Shown piece by piece: positions 24,424 through 32,339 of a stretch of DNA of 64,000 nucleotides; positions within the stretch are counted from its first letter, which is position 1; every line of letters begins with the position of its first letter. A program made the translations under genes and the position numbers. This stretch comes from Olsenella_L kribbiana. GTDB lineage: Bacteria; Actinomycetota; Coriobacteriia; Coriobacteriales; Atopobiaceae. The DNA lies in NCBI RefSeq assembly GCF_036408795.1, contig NZ_JAZGJP010000011.1, positions 19,173 to 83,172 on the forward strand. Reading direction: 5' to 3'. Under the pieces are notes generated by a model, which was given only the letters and a program-made list of their open reading frames with translations, made no database searches and was not told where the DNA came from.

Positions 24424-25401
24424 ATGGCAGGATATACCGCGGCGCCTGTGGGCGTCGTCTTCATGAAGCCGATCTTCGTGCCGAAGATCTGGGGCGGAAG
24501 GAAGCTCGAGACCGAGTTCGGCTACAAGATTCCGGATGGGAAGATCGGCGAATGCTGGGCCATCAGCGCCCATCCGGCAGGGGACTGCACGATCACCGGC
24601 GGCCCCTTTGACGGCATGCACCTCTCCGAGCTCTGGGATCAGCACCGCGAGCTCTTCGCGAACTGCGAAGGCGACCAGGGACGCTTCCCTCTCCTCATCA
24701 AGATCCTCGATGCCTCCGACAGCCTCTCTGTCCAGGTGCACCCGGATGATGCTTATGCCGGAGCGCATGAGAACGGCTCGCTCGGCAAGCGCGAGTGCTG
24801 GTATGTCGTGCATGCAGACGAGGGTGCCCAGATCATCATCGGCCAGCATGCCAAGAATGCCGAGGAGTTCCGCTCGATGGTCGAGGCAGGGGAGTGGGAC
24901 AGGCTTCTCAACAAGGTCCCCATCCACACCGGAGACTTCTTCGAGGTGCTGCCGGGCACGATCCATGCCCTCTGCGCCGGCACGCTCGTGATCGAGACGC
25001 AGCAGTCGTCCGATGTCACCTATAGGGTCTATGACTACGACCGTGTGCAGCCGGATGGCACGAAGCGCCAGCTCCATATCGACCAGTCCTGCGATGTCGT
25101 GGACTACGCCCAGGTGCCACCGAAGGACGGAAAGGTGCGCGCTCCTGAGGTGGACGGCGTCACCGAGCTCATGGACTGCCCGAAGTTCGTTGTCGATCGC
25201 GTACGCATCGACGGGAAGAAGTCAATCGAGCAGAAGTGGCCGTTCATGTGCGTGAGCGTCTATGCAGGCGAAGGCGCGGTCACGGTATGTGGCACGCGCT
25301 ACCCCTTGAAGAAGGGCTCCCACTTCCTCGCTCTTGCCGACGCGGGCACGATGGAGTTCGAGGGGACGCTTTCCCTCATCACCTCGCATCTGCCCGAGTA
25401 G
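24424..25401 (+). CDS. manA: Class I mannose-6-phosphate isomerase
   Basis: Zinc enzyme interconverting mannose-6-phosphate and fructose-6-phosphate. The 325-residue length is that of short Firmicute/actinobacterial ManA. The N-terminal FVPKIWGGRKLETEFG and ECWAISAHPAG, the zinc ligands in SVQVHPDD and KRECWYVV, and PGTIHALCAGTLVIETQQSSDVTYRVYDYDR are all diagnostic. GGGAGAG lies before the ATG at 24424. It stands alone with its own terminator. It feeds mannose into glycolysis or supplies mannose-6-phosphate for cell-surface glycans. Confidence 0.94.
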   Translation: MAGYTAAPVGVVFMKPIFVPKIWGGRKLETEFGYKIPDGKIGECWAISAHPAGDCTITGGPFDGMHLSELWDQHRELFANCEGDQGRFPLLIKILDASDSLSVQVHPDDAYAGAHENGSLGKRECWYVVHADEGAQIIIGQHAKNAEEFRSMVEAGEWDRLLNKVPIHTGDFFEVLPGTIHALCAGTLVIETQQSSDVTYRVYDYDRVQPDGTKRQLHIDQSCDVVDYAQVPPKDGKVRAPEVDGVTELMDCPKFVVDRVRIDGKKSIEQKWPFMCVSVYAGEGAVTVCGTRYPLKKGSHFLALADAGTMEFEGTLSLITSHLPE

Positions 25402-25428
25402 GGAAGAGCCTCATACGTTTGAGCCAGG

Positions 25429-25460
25429 AGGGCTGGATGGGCTTCCATCCAGCCCTCTTT
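25429..25460 (+). terminator. Intrinsic terminator of manA
   Basis: Perfect stem AGGGCTGGATGG (25429-25440) with CCATCCAGCCCT (25445-25456), GCTT loop, then CTTT. Confidence 0.8.
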
Positions 25461-25487
25461 CCATATGTGGACAGTCTATGGAGACAA

Positions 25488-25504
25488 GTAAACCGGAGCT
25501 AACA
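25488..25504 (+). promoter_or_regulatory. Putative iron-regulator operator upstream of flavodoxin
   Basis: GTAA-ACCGGAG-CTAACA within ACAAGTAA...CTAACACATTG. It closely matches the feoB site ACAAGTAA...CTAACAATTG. Flavodoxin is classically induced by iron limitation. Confidence 0.55.
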
Positions 25505-25522
25505 CATTGGCATCTCTGCTAA

Positions 25523-25539
25523 GTTAGTCATAGCAAACA
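25523..25539 (+). promoter_or_regulatory. Second, weaker operator-like site before flavodoxin
   Basis: GTTA-GTCATAG-CAAACA has the same 4-7-6 layout with one change in each half, 35 bases after the stronger site. The feoB region has a similar pair spaced 32 bases. Confidence 0.35.
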
Positions 25540-25580
25540 AATCGACGCGGAGCAGCGCTCCGCTTCCCGAGGAGGATTCC

Positions 25581-25988
25581 ATGAGCAAGGTCGCAGTCGT
25601 CTACTGGTCCCAGAGCGGCAATACCCAGGCCATGGCAGAAGCGGTGGCAGAAGGGGCGGGAACCGAGGCCATCGAAGTTTCTTCGTTCTCCGCTGCAGAT
25701 GCAAAGAACTACGATGCCTTTGCCTTCGGCTGCCCGGCAACGGGTTCCGAGGAGATCGAGCCCGATGAGTTCGAGCCCGTCTGGAATGAGTGCGTGCCTG
25801 AGCTTGGCTCGAAGCCTGTCGCGCTCTTCGGCTCCTATGGCTGGGGCGGCGGCGAGTATCTGGATACCTGGAAGTCCCAGGCTGAAGATGCCGGCGTCAA
25901 CGTCGTCTCCGCCGTTGCTGTGAACGGCGAGCCTGAAGACGATGCGCTCGAGGAGCTCAAGGCTCTCGGCCAGAAGCTTGCCCAGTAG
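25581..25988 (+). CDS. Flavodoxin
   Basis: FMN electron carrier of 135 residues, replacing ferredoxin when iron is short. The phosphate loop is YWSQSGNTQAMAEAVAEGA (about 8-26); the FMN-flanking loops appear as CPATGSEEIEP and FGSYGWGGGEYLD. Length matches short-chain flavodoxins of anaerobes. GAGGAGG lies ahead of the ATG. It is a single-gene unit whose promoter region carries the motif shared with feoB, which suggests iron control. It probably serves the hydrogenase or pyruvate:ferredoxin oxidoreductase electron pool. Confidence 0.94.
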   Translation: MSKVAVVYWSQSGNTQAMAEAVAEGAGTEAIEVSSFSAADAKNYDAFAFGCPATGSEEIEPDEFEPVWNECVPELGSKPVALFGSYGWGGGEYLDTWKSQAEDAGVNVVSAVAVNGEPEDDALEELKALGQKLAQ

Positions 25989-26057
25989 CATCCGATCCGT
26001 TGATACGGCCCTTGTGGCAGCGGACCCTCTCCCCGATGCCATGAAGGGCAGACATCA

Positions 26058-26088
26058 AGCCGCCGGCGACTCCCTATCGCCGGCGGCT
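26058..26088 (+). terminator. Intrinsic terminator of flavodoxin gene
   Basis: Perfect 12-base-pair stem AGCCGCCGGCGA/TCGCCGGCGGCT with a seven-base loop; the T tract after it is broken (GCCTTGT). Confidence 0.65.
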
Positions 26089-26191
26089 GCCTTGTGTTCT
26101 GAAAAAGCGCCTGAAGATGCTATATATATCGGCATCCATCTGCATGCCCTGCACCAGCAGTGTAGAAGAAGACGCGCGATAGGAGGCTGCC

Positions 26192-26335
26192 ATGCCCGGT
26201 CCTGCGGAAGTCTTTGTCATGTTCTGGATCTTCGGGATGTTTGCCCTTGCAGCCCTTGCCATCTTTGCCGTGAAGCGGCTCTTCGAGAGGCATGGGAAGA
26301 AGAACGACAGGAAGGACAGCAGAAACAGAGAGTAG
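26192..26335 (+). CDS. Small single-pass membrane protein, 47 aa
   Basis: The product begins MPGPAEVFVMFWIFGMFALA, has one membrane helix, and ends in a strongly basic tail KKNDRKDSRNRE. AGGAGG stands five bases before the ATG, an excellent ribosome site. It lies between the flavodoxin terminator and a kinase remnant. Function unknown; single-helix proteins with basic tails often adjust membrane complexes or sensor kinases. Confidence 0.6.
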   Translation: MPGPAEVFVMFWIFGMFALAALAIFAVKRLFERHGKKNDRKDSRNRE

Positions 26336-26513
26336 TTGCTGCTCCGGGCGGCTGCGCCCTTGTATCGCCCGGGGCAGGATATGGACCTGCACCCGAGATG
26401 ACCTCCAGCCTGGAATCCGACAGGAATGGATCCGGAAGGCACAGGCCTTCCGGCTCCTCGTGTCCTGATGGGAAGATATCGATCGGGATGCATGAGGAGC
26501 CGAAGGCAGGGCC

Positions 26514-26750
26514 ATGGTCACGGTCGCAGGCACGGGCTGCGGCATGGACGAGGAGACGAAGCGGTGCGTCTTCGAGAAGTTCTATCAGGGCGACTCATCG
26601 CATGCGACAAAGGGCAATGGCCTCGGCATGGCACTGGCGAAGAGGGCAGCAGATGTGACGGGCGCCACGATTGGTCTCGAAAGCGAAGCGGGCCATGGGA
26701 CAACGTTCACAATCACGCTGCCTGCTGCTTCTCAGGACAAAACGGTCTGA
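26514..26750 (+). pseudogene. Remnant of a sensor histidine kinase (ATPase domain only)
   Basis: A 78-residue frame shows only the end of a histidine-kinase ATP-binding domain: TGCGMDEETKRCVFEKFYQG (G1 and F boxes), GNGLGMALAKR (G2 box) and ESEAGHGTTFTITLP. The phospho-acceptor His and N box are missing, and the expected DTG of G1 has become AGTG. No upstream frame supplies the missing domains, and no response regulator is adjacent. It is a decayed two-component gene rather than a functional small protein. Confidence 0.7.
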
Positions 26751-26778
26751 TGCAGCATTCGCCACGATAGAGAGATAG

Positions 26779-26813
26779 AAAAGGAGCCGGGAGCGTGCAA
26801 GCTTCCGGCTCCT
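26779..26813 (-). terminator. Intrinsic terminator of gpmA
   Basis: Stem GGAGCCGG/CCGGCTCC with an inner AGC/GCT pairing (26784-26813), followed on the reverse strand by TTTT (26780-26783). Confidence 0.85.
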
Positions 26814-26834
26814 GGCATCTCTTTGAGAGATGAA

Positions 26835-27599
26835 CTACTTCTTGGCCTTGCCCTGGTTGGCAACAGCGTTGATCTTTGCCTCGATCGTGGCAGGATCGCC
26901 GATGTAGTGCTTGTCGAGGATGTTCCAGTCCTTATCGAAGGTGTAGGAGCAAGGAACGCCCGTCGGGATGTTGACCTTGAGAATCTCTTCCGGCGTGAGG
27001 TGCTCGAGCTGCATGACAAGAGCGCGCAGGGAGTTGCCGTGAGCAGCGATGAGGACACGCTTGCCGCTCTCGAGCTGCGGCTTGATCTCCTGCTCGAAGT
27101 ACGGCCATGCGCGGGCGATGGTGTCCTTCAGGCACTCGGTGTAGGGGAGGTCCTCCTGCGGGACGTCACGGAACATCGGCTGGACGTGCGGGTCGCGCTC
27201 GTCGCCCGGCGTCAGTGCAGGCGGCTGGACGTCGAAGGAACGACGCCAGATGAGGACCTGCTCCTCGCCGTGCTCCTCGGCAGCCTTTGCCTTGTTGAGG
27301 CCCTGGAGAGCGCCGTAGTGACGCTCGTTGAGACGCCAGGTCTTGTGGACAGGCAGCCATGCGCGGTCCATCTCGTCGAGGACGATGTTCAGCGTGTGGA
27401 TGGCGCGCTTCAGAAGCGAGGTGTAGCACACGTCGAAGTCATAGCCCTGCTCCTTGAGGGCCTTGCCGCCAGCTGCAGCCTCAGCGCGGCCGGTGTCGGT
27501 GAGGTCGACGTCCGTCCAGCCGGTGAAGAGGTTGAGCTTGTTCCACTCAGACTCACCGTGACGAATGATGACAAGATGCATGTTCTGATCGTCTGCCAT
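26835..27599 (-). CDS. gpmA: 2,3-bisphosphoglycerate-dependent phosphoglycerate mutase
   Basis: Glycolytic enzyme interconverting 3- and 2-phosphoglycerate. The 254-residue protein has the phospho-histidine motif LVIIRHGESEWN (about 9-20), FTGWTDVDLTDTG, the RAIHTLNIVLDEMDR and NERHYGALQGLNKA segments, and the second catalytic His in VLIAAHGNSLRALV. These are features of dPGM. The ATG at 27599 is preceded by AAAGGAA. It is divergent from the FeoB-associated protein gene, and the intervening 132 bases contain an iron-box-like motif overlapping both promoter regions. Confidence 0.96.
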   Translation of the reverse strand: MADDQNMHLVIIRHGESEWNKLNLFTGWTDVDLTDTGRAEAAAGGKALKEQGYDFDVCYTSLLKRAIHTLNIVLDEMDRAWLPVHKTWRLNERHYGALQGLNKAKAAEEHGEEQVLIWRRSFDVQPPALTPGDERDPHVQPMFRDVPQEDLPYTECLKDTIARAWPYFEQEIKPQLESGKRVLIAAHGNSLRALVMQLEHLTPEEILKVNIPTGVPCSYTFDKDWNILDKHYIGDPATIEAKINAVANQGKAKK

Positions 27600-27682
27600 A
27601 GCGTTCCTTTCCTCGTTGCGCCAATGCGAACTTTTGCCGGACCCGGGCCATACCCCGTCCGGGAACTGCCTAGAAGGGTATA

Positions 27683-27699
27683 GTAACCCGTAGCTAACA
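27683..27699 (+). promoter_or_regulatory. Putative iron-regulator operator between gpmA and the Cys-rich protein gene
   Basis: GTAA-CCCGTAG-CTAACA overlaps a TATAGT hexamer (27679-27684), 33 bases before the FeoB-associated gene. It is the same motif as before feoB and flavodoxin. Confidence 0.5.
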
Positions 27700-27731
27700 G
27701 ATGCCATTCCGGCTCCATCAGGAGGGTTGCT

Positions 27732-27959
27732 ATGAATATTCTAGACGTCCTTATCATACTTGCGGTCGTCTTTGCATTTGCCCTTGCTGTGCGTTCGCTC
27801 ATCAAAGGCTCAAAGAACGGCTGCGCCGAGTGCGGAAGCAGGGGTTCCTGCACTGCTGCCGCGACCGGAAGCCCCTGCCCTGCGGCAGAAGATATGCTTG
27901 CACGTGCTGAGAAGGCGGTCGATGAGGGAAAGCTCCCGAAGGTCCAGAACGGGCGCTGA
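27732..27959 (+). CDS. FeoB-associated Cys-rich membrane protein
   Basis: A 75-residue protein with an N-terminal helix (ILDVLIILAVVFAFALAV), a short basic linker (RSLIKGSKNG) and a cysteine cluster CAECGSRGSC followed by a further Pro-Cys, then an amphipathic tail. This layout is that of the FeoB_associated family, small proteins usually encoded beside feoB and thought to assist Fe2+ transfer. CAGGAGGG lies just before the ATG. Here the gene is about 4.7 kb from feoB but shares its operator-like motif, which supports a role in the same iron system. Confidence 0.78.
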   Translation: MNILDVLIILAVVFAFALAVRSLIKGSKNGCAECGSRGSCTAAATGSPCPAAEDMLARAEKAVDEGKLPKVQNGR

Positions 27960-28102
27960 TGCGCAGATTCGCTGTCGCTTCAAAAACTGATGTATGATGG
28001 CCGTCCGTGTGGATTCTGTACGCTCGGCGAGCGGTAGACGTATGAGCCTGAATGGCAGCTTTGAGCTGGCCTTTGTTTCGGTTCCGCGTAGCTTCTTGCC
28101 AT

Positions 28103-28118
28103 GAAACATGGATGAAAC
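28103..28118 (+). promoter_or_regulatory. GlnR-like binding motif upstream of glnA
   Basis: GAAAC-ATGGAT-GAAAC, two GAAAC half-sites with exactly six bases between them, 90 bases before glnA. Actinobacterial GlnR boxes are built from GNTAC/GAAAC half-sites with six-base spacers. A GlnR-like regulator is encoded 6 kb downstream. A similar GATGAAACATGTAT string stands before the binding-protein gene at 29767. Confidence 0.45.
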
Positions 28119-28207
28119 ACGTGTATGCCAGAGTTTCAGAACGGATACGAGATTCGGTGGCGGAAGCATGCGTATAGGAGCATGGCTGCTTGACCGGGGG
28201 GTTCATA

Positions 28208-29548
28208 ATGTCAAACGATAGGAATGTCGACTTCGTCCTGCGTACCGTAGAGGAGCGCGATATCCGCTTCATCCGTCTTTGGTTCTCCGATGTGCTCGGA
28301 AACCTGAAGTCCTTCGCGATCTCTCCCGAAGACCTCGAAGAGGCATTCGATGAGGGCGTCGGCTTCGATGGATCGGCCGTCGATGGCTTCGCCCAGCTCG
28401 AGGAGTCCGACATGCTCGCCTTCCCGGCACCCGATACCTTCCAGGTGCTGCCGTGGCGTCCGAGCCAGAATGGTGCCGCCCGCATGTTCTGCGACATCAA
28501 GACGCCGGGCCGCCGGCCGTTCGAGGGAGATCCGCGTGCCGTGCTGACGCGTGTCTTCGAGGACCTCGACAAGAAGGGCTATGTGCCCTGCGCAGCTCCG
28601 CGCATCGAGTACTTCTACTTCGGCGATTCCGTGAAGCCGATTCCGCAGGACAAGGCAGGATACTTCGACCTCACGCCGTGGGACTCCGCCCGCGATCTGC
28701 GCCGCGACACGACGCTCATGCTCGAGCGCATGTCCATCCCTGTGGAGTACTCCTTCCACGCCCAGGCACCGTCCCAGAACGGCATCGAGCTCCGCTGGTC
28801 CGAGGCCAGGAGCTGCGCCGACAACATCATGACCGCCCGCCTGGTGATCAAGCAGGAGGCCTTCGCGAACGACATGTTCGCGTCGTTCATGCCGAAGCCG
28901 TTCTCGGAGACCGAGGGCTCTGCCATGTTCCTCTATGAGTCTCTCATGGACCACGATGGCAACAACCTGTTCTGGGGCCCGAGCTCGAAGTACCCCGACC
29001 ATCTCTCCGAGCTTGCCAACCACTTCATCGCAGGCGTGCTCCGCTATGCACCGGAGTACACCCTCATCACGAACCCGACCGTCAATTCCTACAAGCGCAT
29101 GCGCCCGATGGGGGAGGTGCCCTGCTACACGACGTGGGGACACCGCAACCGCTCTGCTCTTGTCCGCGTGCCCATGCACAAGCCGGGCAAGCACCAGTCC
29201 ACGAGGATCGAGCTCCGCGGGCCCGACCCTACGGCGAACCCCTACCTCGCGCTTGCTATCACGTTCGCAGCCGGCGTGCGTGGCATCGAGGAGGAGCTCA
29301 AGCTCCAGGATGAGGCGACGCAGGAAGACATCACGGCGACTGAGGCCGAGCTTGCAAAGAAGGGCGTGAAGCGCCTGCCGCGAGATCTGCGCGAGGCATG
29401 TGACAACTTCGAGAAGTCCGACTTCTGCCGCGAGGTTCTGGGCGACCATATCTGCGACTACCTCGTCCAGGAGAAGCGTCGCGAGTGGGACGATTACAAC
29501 ACGACCGTCACGGACTGGGAGCGCGAGCACTACTACGCAGGCTTCTAG
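28208..29548 (+). CDS. glnA: Glutamine synthetase, type I
   Basis: ATP-dependent synthesis of glutamine from glutamate and ammonia, the entry of nitrogen together with GltBD. The 446-residue length and the start (DVLGNLKSFAI, GVGFDGSAVDGF) match the GSI-alpha group without the adenylylation loop Tyr of GSI-beta. The active-site segments are present: SFHAQAPSQNGIELRW, then NPTVNSYKRM and the ATP-site stretch RIELRGPDPTANPYLALA. The ATG at 28208 is used, with a G-run as a rather weak ribosome site. An alternative TTG six codons earlier is less likely. Regulation by the GlnR-like protein downstream is inferred from a GAAAC-N6-GAAAC motif upstream. Confidence 0.95.
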   Translation: MSNDRNVDFVLRTVEERDIRFIRLWFSDVLGNLKSFAISPEDLEEAFDEGVGFDGSAVDGFAQLEESDMLAFPAPDTFQVLPWRPSQNGAARMFCDIKTPGRRPFEGDPRAVLTRVFEDLDKKGYVPCAAPRIEYFYFGDSVKPIPQDKAGYFDLTPWDSARDLRRDTTLMLERMSIPVEYSFHAQAPSQNGIELRWSEARSCADNIMTARLVIKQEAFANDMFASFMPKPFSETEGSAMFLYESLMDHDGNNLFWGPSSKYPDHLSELANHFIAGVLRYAPEYTLITNPTVNSYKRMRPMGEVPCYTTWGHRNRSALVRVPMHKPGKHQSTRIELRGPDPTANPYLALAITFAAGVRGIEEELKLQDEATQEDITATEAELAKKGVKRLPRDLREACDNFEKSDFCREVLGDHICDYLVQEKRREWDDYNTTVTDWEREHYYAGF

Positions 29549-29571
29549 GATTTGGAATATATGAACCTTGG

Positions 29572-29604
29572 AGAGGGCAGACGCTTCGGCGCCTGCCCTC
29601 TTTT
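29572..29604 (+). terminator. Intrinsic terminator of glnA
   Basis: Stem GAGGGCAG/CTGCCCTC with an inner CGC-TTCG-GCG, followed by TTTT (29601-29604). Confidence 0.9.
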
Positions 29605-29977
29605 CGGTTAAGGGAACTAGCTCAATTCTTGATAGGAAGCCAGGAATGCTGAGCTCCTGGCTGAAAGGATTCGATTCGGTTTCAGCATCCAACATTTCAC
29701 GAATGTGACAGAGTAAAACTCTCTGTCTGACGTGCGAAGGCATGAAGGCAAAGAGTCTGAATGCGCGATGAAACATGTATACAATCGTGAAAATATGAAG
29801 AAAAATGCCTGTTACATTCGGCATATCCGCAGGTCGCTTAATGAAGATTGAGTTAAAGGATGATACATTCTGCTCCATCCGCGGCGGAAACACCGAAACT
29901 CTTGGCTATGGACATACGGTCCGGGATAGGCTTTCTCCCACGGTCATACTCGCTATAAAAGGAAGGTCGTATACATC
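29605..29977. other. Long AT-richer promoter region before the amino-acid importer
   Basis: 373 bases without a gene. It includes GATGAAACATGTAT (29767-29780), similar to the pre-glnA motif, and a TATAAA (29953-29958) spaced 17 bases from CTTTCT. That TATAAA could be the promoter of the downstream binding-protein gene. Its length and lower GC suggest complex control. Confidence 0.4.
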
Positions 29978-30823
29978 ATGAGCAGTCTGTCGCGCAGGGA
30001 ATTCTTCAAGGTCTCCACAGCCATCGGAGGTGGAATGGCGGCAGCTGGCATGCTTGCCGGATGCGGGAACTCTTCGAGCTCCTCGTCTTCTTCTTCGAGC
30101 TCCTCTTCTGACGATGGTTCCTACAAGCTCGTCACGGACGGCAAGCTGACGTGCGTCTGCAATGCAGCATTCCCGCCGTTCGAGTCCATGGATGAGAACA
30201 CGGGCGAGATCAAGGGCTTCGATGTCGATCTCGCAGCTGCTCTTGCCGACAAGATGGGCCTCGAGTCCACCTGGCTGCCCTCCCAGCAGTTCGATACGAT
30301 CGTTCCGCTCATCAAGCAGGGCGGCAAGGCCGACGTCGCTATCACGGGCATGACGATTACGGACGAGCGCAAGAAGGAGATTGACTTCACCGATCCCTAC
30401 CTCGACTCCAACCAGGCTATCGTCGTCTCGAAGACCGCTACGGCCACGACGAAGGACGAGCTCGATGTCGCAGGCAAGCAGATCTGCGCACAGTCCGGCA
30501 CGACCGGTGGCGACTGGGCACAGGAGAACCTCACGAAGGCAACCTATGTGCCGCTCGATGACTTCGTCCAGTGCTTCACGGGCGTCTCGACCGGACTCTA
30601 TGACGCAGCTGTCTGCGACCTGCCGGTCTCCGAGAACATGATTACCAACTCCTATACCGATCTGCAGATCTCTCAGCAGATCGCAACGGGCGAGCAGTAC
30701 GGCATTGCCGTCTCGAAGGACAACCCGAACCTCACGAAGGCGCTGAATGAGGCGCTTGCCGCCATCAAGGATGATGGCACGCTCGACAACCTCGAGATTA
30801 CCTGGTTCGGAACCACGATCTAG
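29978..30823 (+). CDS. Amino-acid ABC transporter substrate-binding lipoprotein (copy 1)
   Basis: Extracellular binding protein of the polar amino-acid family (SBP_bac_3), 281 residues. The N-terminus SLSRREFFKVSTAIGG is twin-arginine-like and leads into the lipobox LAGC, so the mature protein is lipid-anchored. A run of 13 serines forms a flexible stalk. The domain begins LVTDGKLTCVCNAAFPPFES, continues GEIKGFDVDLAAALADKMGL, and has GMTITDERKKEIDFTDPYLD, all family hallmarks. AGGAAGG precedes the ATG. It is the first gene of a cluster with permease, ATPase and a second binding protein. Ligand not predictable beyond a polar amino acid such as glutamine or glutamate. Confidence 0.93.
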   Translation: MSSLSRREFFKVSTAIGGGMAAAGMLAGCGNSSSSSSSSSSSSSDDGSYKLVTDGKLTCVCNAAFPPFESMDENTGEIKGFDVDLAAALADKMGLESTWLPSQQFDTIVPLIKQGGKADVAITGMTITDERKKEIDFTDPYLDSNQAIVVSKTATATTKDELDVAGKQICAQSGTTGGDWAQENLTKATYVPLDDFVQCFTGVSTGLYDAAVCDLPVSENMITNSYTDLQISQQIATGEQYGIAVSKDNPNLTKALNEALAAIKDDGTLDNLEITWFGTTI

Positions 30824-30843
30824 GTTCGATAGACGTAGGAATC

Positions 30844-30877
30844 CGATGGGGTCTTTGCGGGAGCGAAGGCCCCATCG
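30844..30877 (+). promoter_or_regulatory. Intergenic hairpin between binding protein and permease
   Basis: Stem CGATGGGG..CTT with AAG..CCCCATCG (30844-30855 and 30866-30877) and no U run. Such hairpins often stabilise the upstream message or attenuate, so that binding protein is made in excess over the membrane subunits. Confidence 0.5.
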
Positions 30878-30899
30878 AGCATTAGAGGAGCTTCATTTC

Positions 30900-32339
30900 A
30901 TGGATCTGACACTGAGAGAGAAGACAGGCGGAAGGCGGCTTGTGGCGCTTCTTGCTGCCATCATGGCAGCAGTGGCGCTTGCCTTCGCCTGCCTGCCCAT
31001 GACCGCCGAGGCGCTGACTGTCTCGAATGCGACTGCACGTCCGAACGAGGATGGCGGATCTTCTGTCATCGGCGGCATCGCGACGCGCCTTACCTGGGAG
31101 GCTACCGTCGACGACGGAGAGGAGGTCTCCTCGATCACGCTCCAGCTGCCGGATGATGGCACATTCAATGGCTCGTCCACGAAGGTCACGGTGCTCGAGG
31201 GACTCAAGCGCATCTCGACCGATGCCACGGCCACGCCTTCCGGCAACACGATCAAGATCGACTTCGCAGAGCCTGTCGCTTCCGGCTCGCTTCTGCGTCT
31301 CGAGATCGAGGATATGAAGTTCCCGACCGAGGGCGGAGACGTCCAGGTCACGGGCACCTATACCAATGATACAGGCGAGCAGCAGCTTGCCGCATCGCCT
31401 GCCATCACGACGATCGCGAATACGCCGCTCCAGGCAGCCGTGAACTGGCTCGACAACCAGGCGTGGGTCCAGGCATGGAACTCTGTGCCGTTCCTCAACA
31501 TGTTCCTGAAGCCGCAGATCATGCTCGAATCCTTCTCGTCGCTCTTCTCCGGCTGGCTCGTCTGCCTCACGATCGTCATCCTCTGCTACCCGTTCGCGAT
31601 CGTGCTCGGCCTGCTCTTCGCGTTCATGAAGATCTCGAAGCACACGGTCGTGCGTGCCATCGCTGTCATCTACATCAACATCCTGCGCGGCACGCCGCTG
31701 TTCCTGCAGATTTACATCCTCTTCTTCGGCCTGCCGATGCTCAACATCAACGTGAACAACTATCTTCTGGGCGGCATTGCAATGGCCGTGAACTCCTCTG
31801 CCTACCTGGCCGAGATCTTCCGTGCTGGCATCCAGTCCATCCCGAAGGGACAGTATGAGGCAGCGTCGTCTCTCGGCATGAACTACAGCCAGACGATGCT
31901 TTCCATCATCCTTCCGCAGACGATCCGCCGTGTCCTTCCGACCGTCACCTCCGACTTCATCACGGCCTACAAGGACACCTCGCTTCTGTCCTCCGTCGGC
32001 GTCATGGAGCTCATGATGTACTCGAAGAACCTGACGACCGTCACCGGCAACATCACACCGTACATGACGGCAGCGATCTACTACCTGATCGTCACGCTGC
32101 CGCTCATCAAGGTCGTCTCCATCGTCGAGAAGCGCCTTGCCCGCTCGGAAGCGGGCGGAGGCCCCCGTCCGAAGGGCGGAGCTGTCCGCGCTGCCTCTGA
32201 TGCATCCGGGGACGAAGCTGTGGTGGACGCAGGGGCGAGCCACATGGAGGCAAAGGACGAGGACTCTTCCTCCATCCTCGATGCACTTTCTGCCCCCTTC
32301 CGCTCCCACTCCCTGAAAGAAGGTCTCGACAATGCCTAA
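30900..32339 (+). CDS. Amino-acid ABC transporter permease with N-terminal extracellular domain
   Basis: Membrane subunit of the importer, 479 residues, about twice the usual 220-250. Residues 1-40 are a signal-like segment (LVALLAAIMAAVALAFACLP). Residues 41-180 form an Ser/Thr-rich beta-type extracellular domain (TRLTWEATVDDGEEVSSITL, then GNTIKIDFAEPVASGSLLRL). From about 200 comes the HisM/GlnP permease, with the EAA coupling loop YEAASSLGMNYSQTMLSIIL and GTPLFLQIYILFFGLP. A hydrophilic tail follows. GAGGAG lies nine bases before the ATG. It overlaps the ATPase gene by eight bases. The added domain may dock the binding proteins or sense ligand. Confidence 0.9.
   Translation: MDLTLREKTGGRRLVALLAAIMAAVALAFACLPMTAEALTVSNATARPNEDGGSSVIGGIATRLTWEATVDDGEEVSSITLQLPDDGTFNGSSTKVTVLEGLKRISTDATATPSGNTIKIDFAEPVASGSLLRLEIEDMKFPTEGGDVQVTGTYTNDTGEQQLAASPAITTIANTPLQAAVNWLDNQAWVQAWNSVPFLNMFLKPQIMLESFSSLFSGWLVCLTIVILCYPFAIVLGLLFAFMKISKHTVVRAIAVIYINILRGTPLFLQIYILFFGLPMLNINVNNYLLGGIAMAVNSSAYLAEIFRAGIQSIPKGQYEAASSLGMNYSQTMLSIILPQTIRRVLPTVTSDFITAYKDTSLLSSVGVMELMMYSKNLTTVTGNITPYMTAAIYYLIVTLPLIKVVSIVEKRLARSEAGGGPRPKGGAVRAASDASGDEAVVDAGASHMEAKDEDSSSILDALSAPFRSHSLKEGLDNA

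Noticed and set aside
26823..27683. Forward frame of 286 codons opposite gpmA
   Set aside because: gpmA on the reverse strand is certain; the forward frame lacks a ribosome site and any family features.
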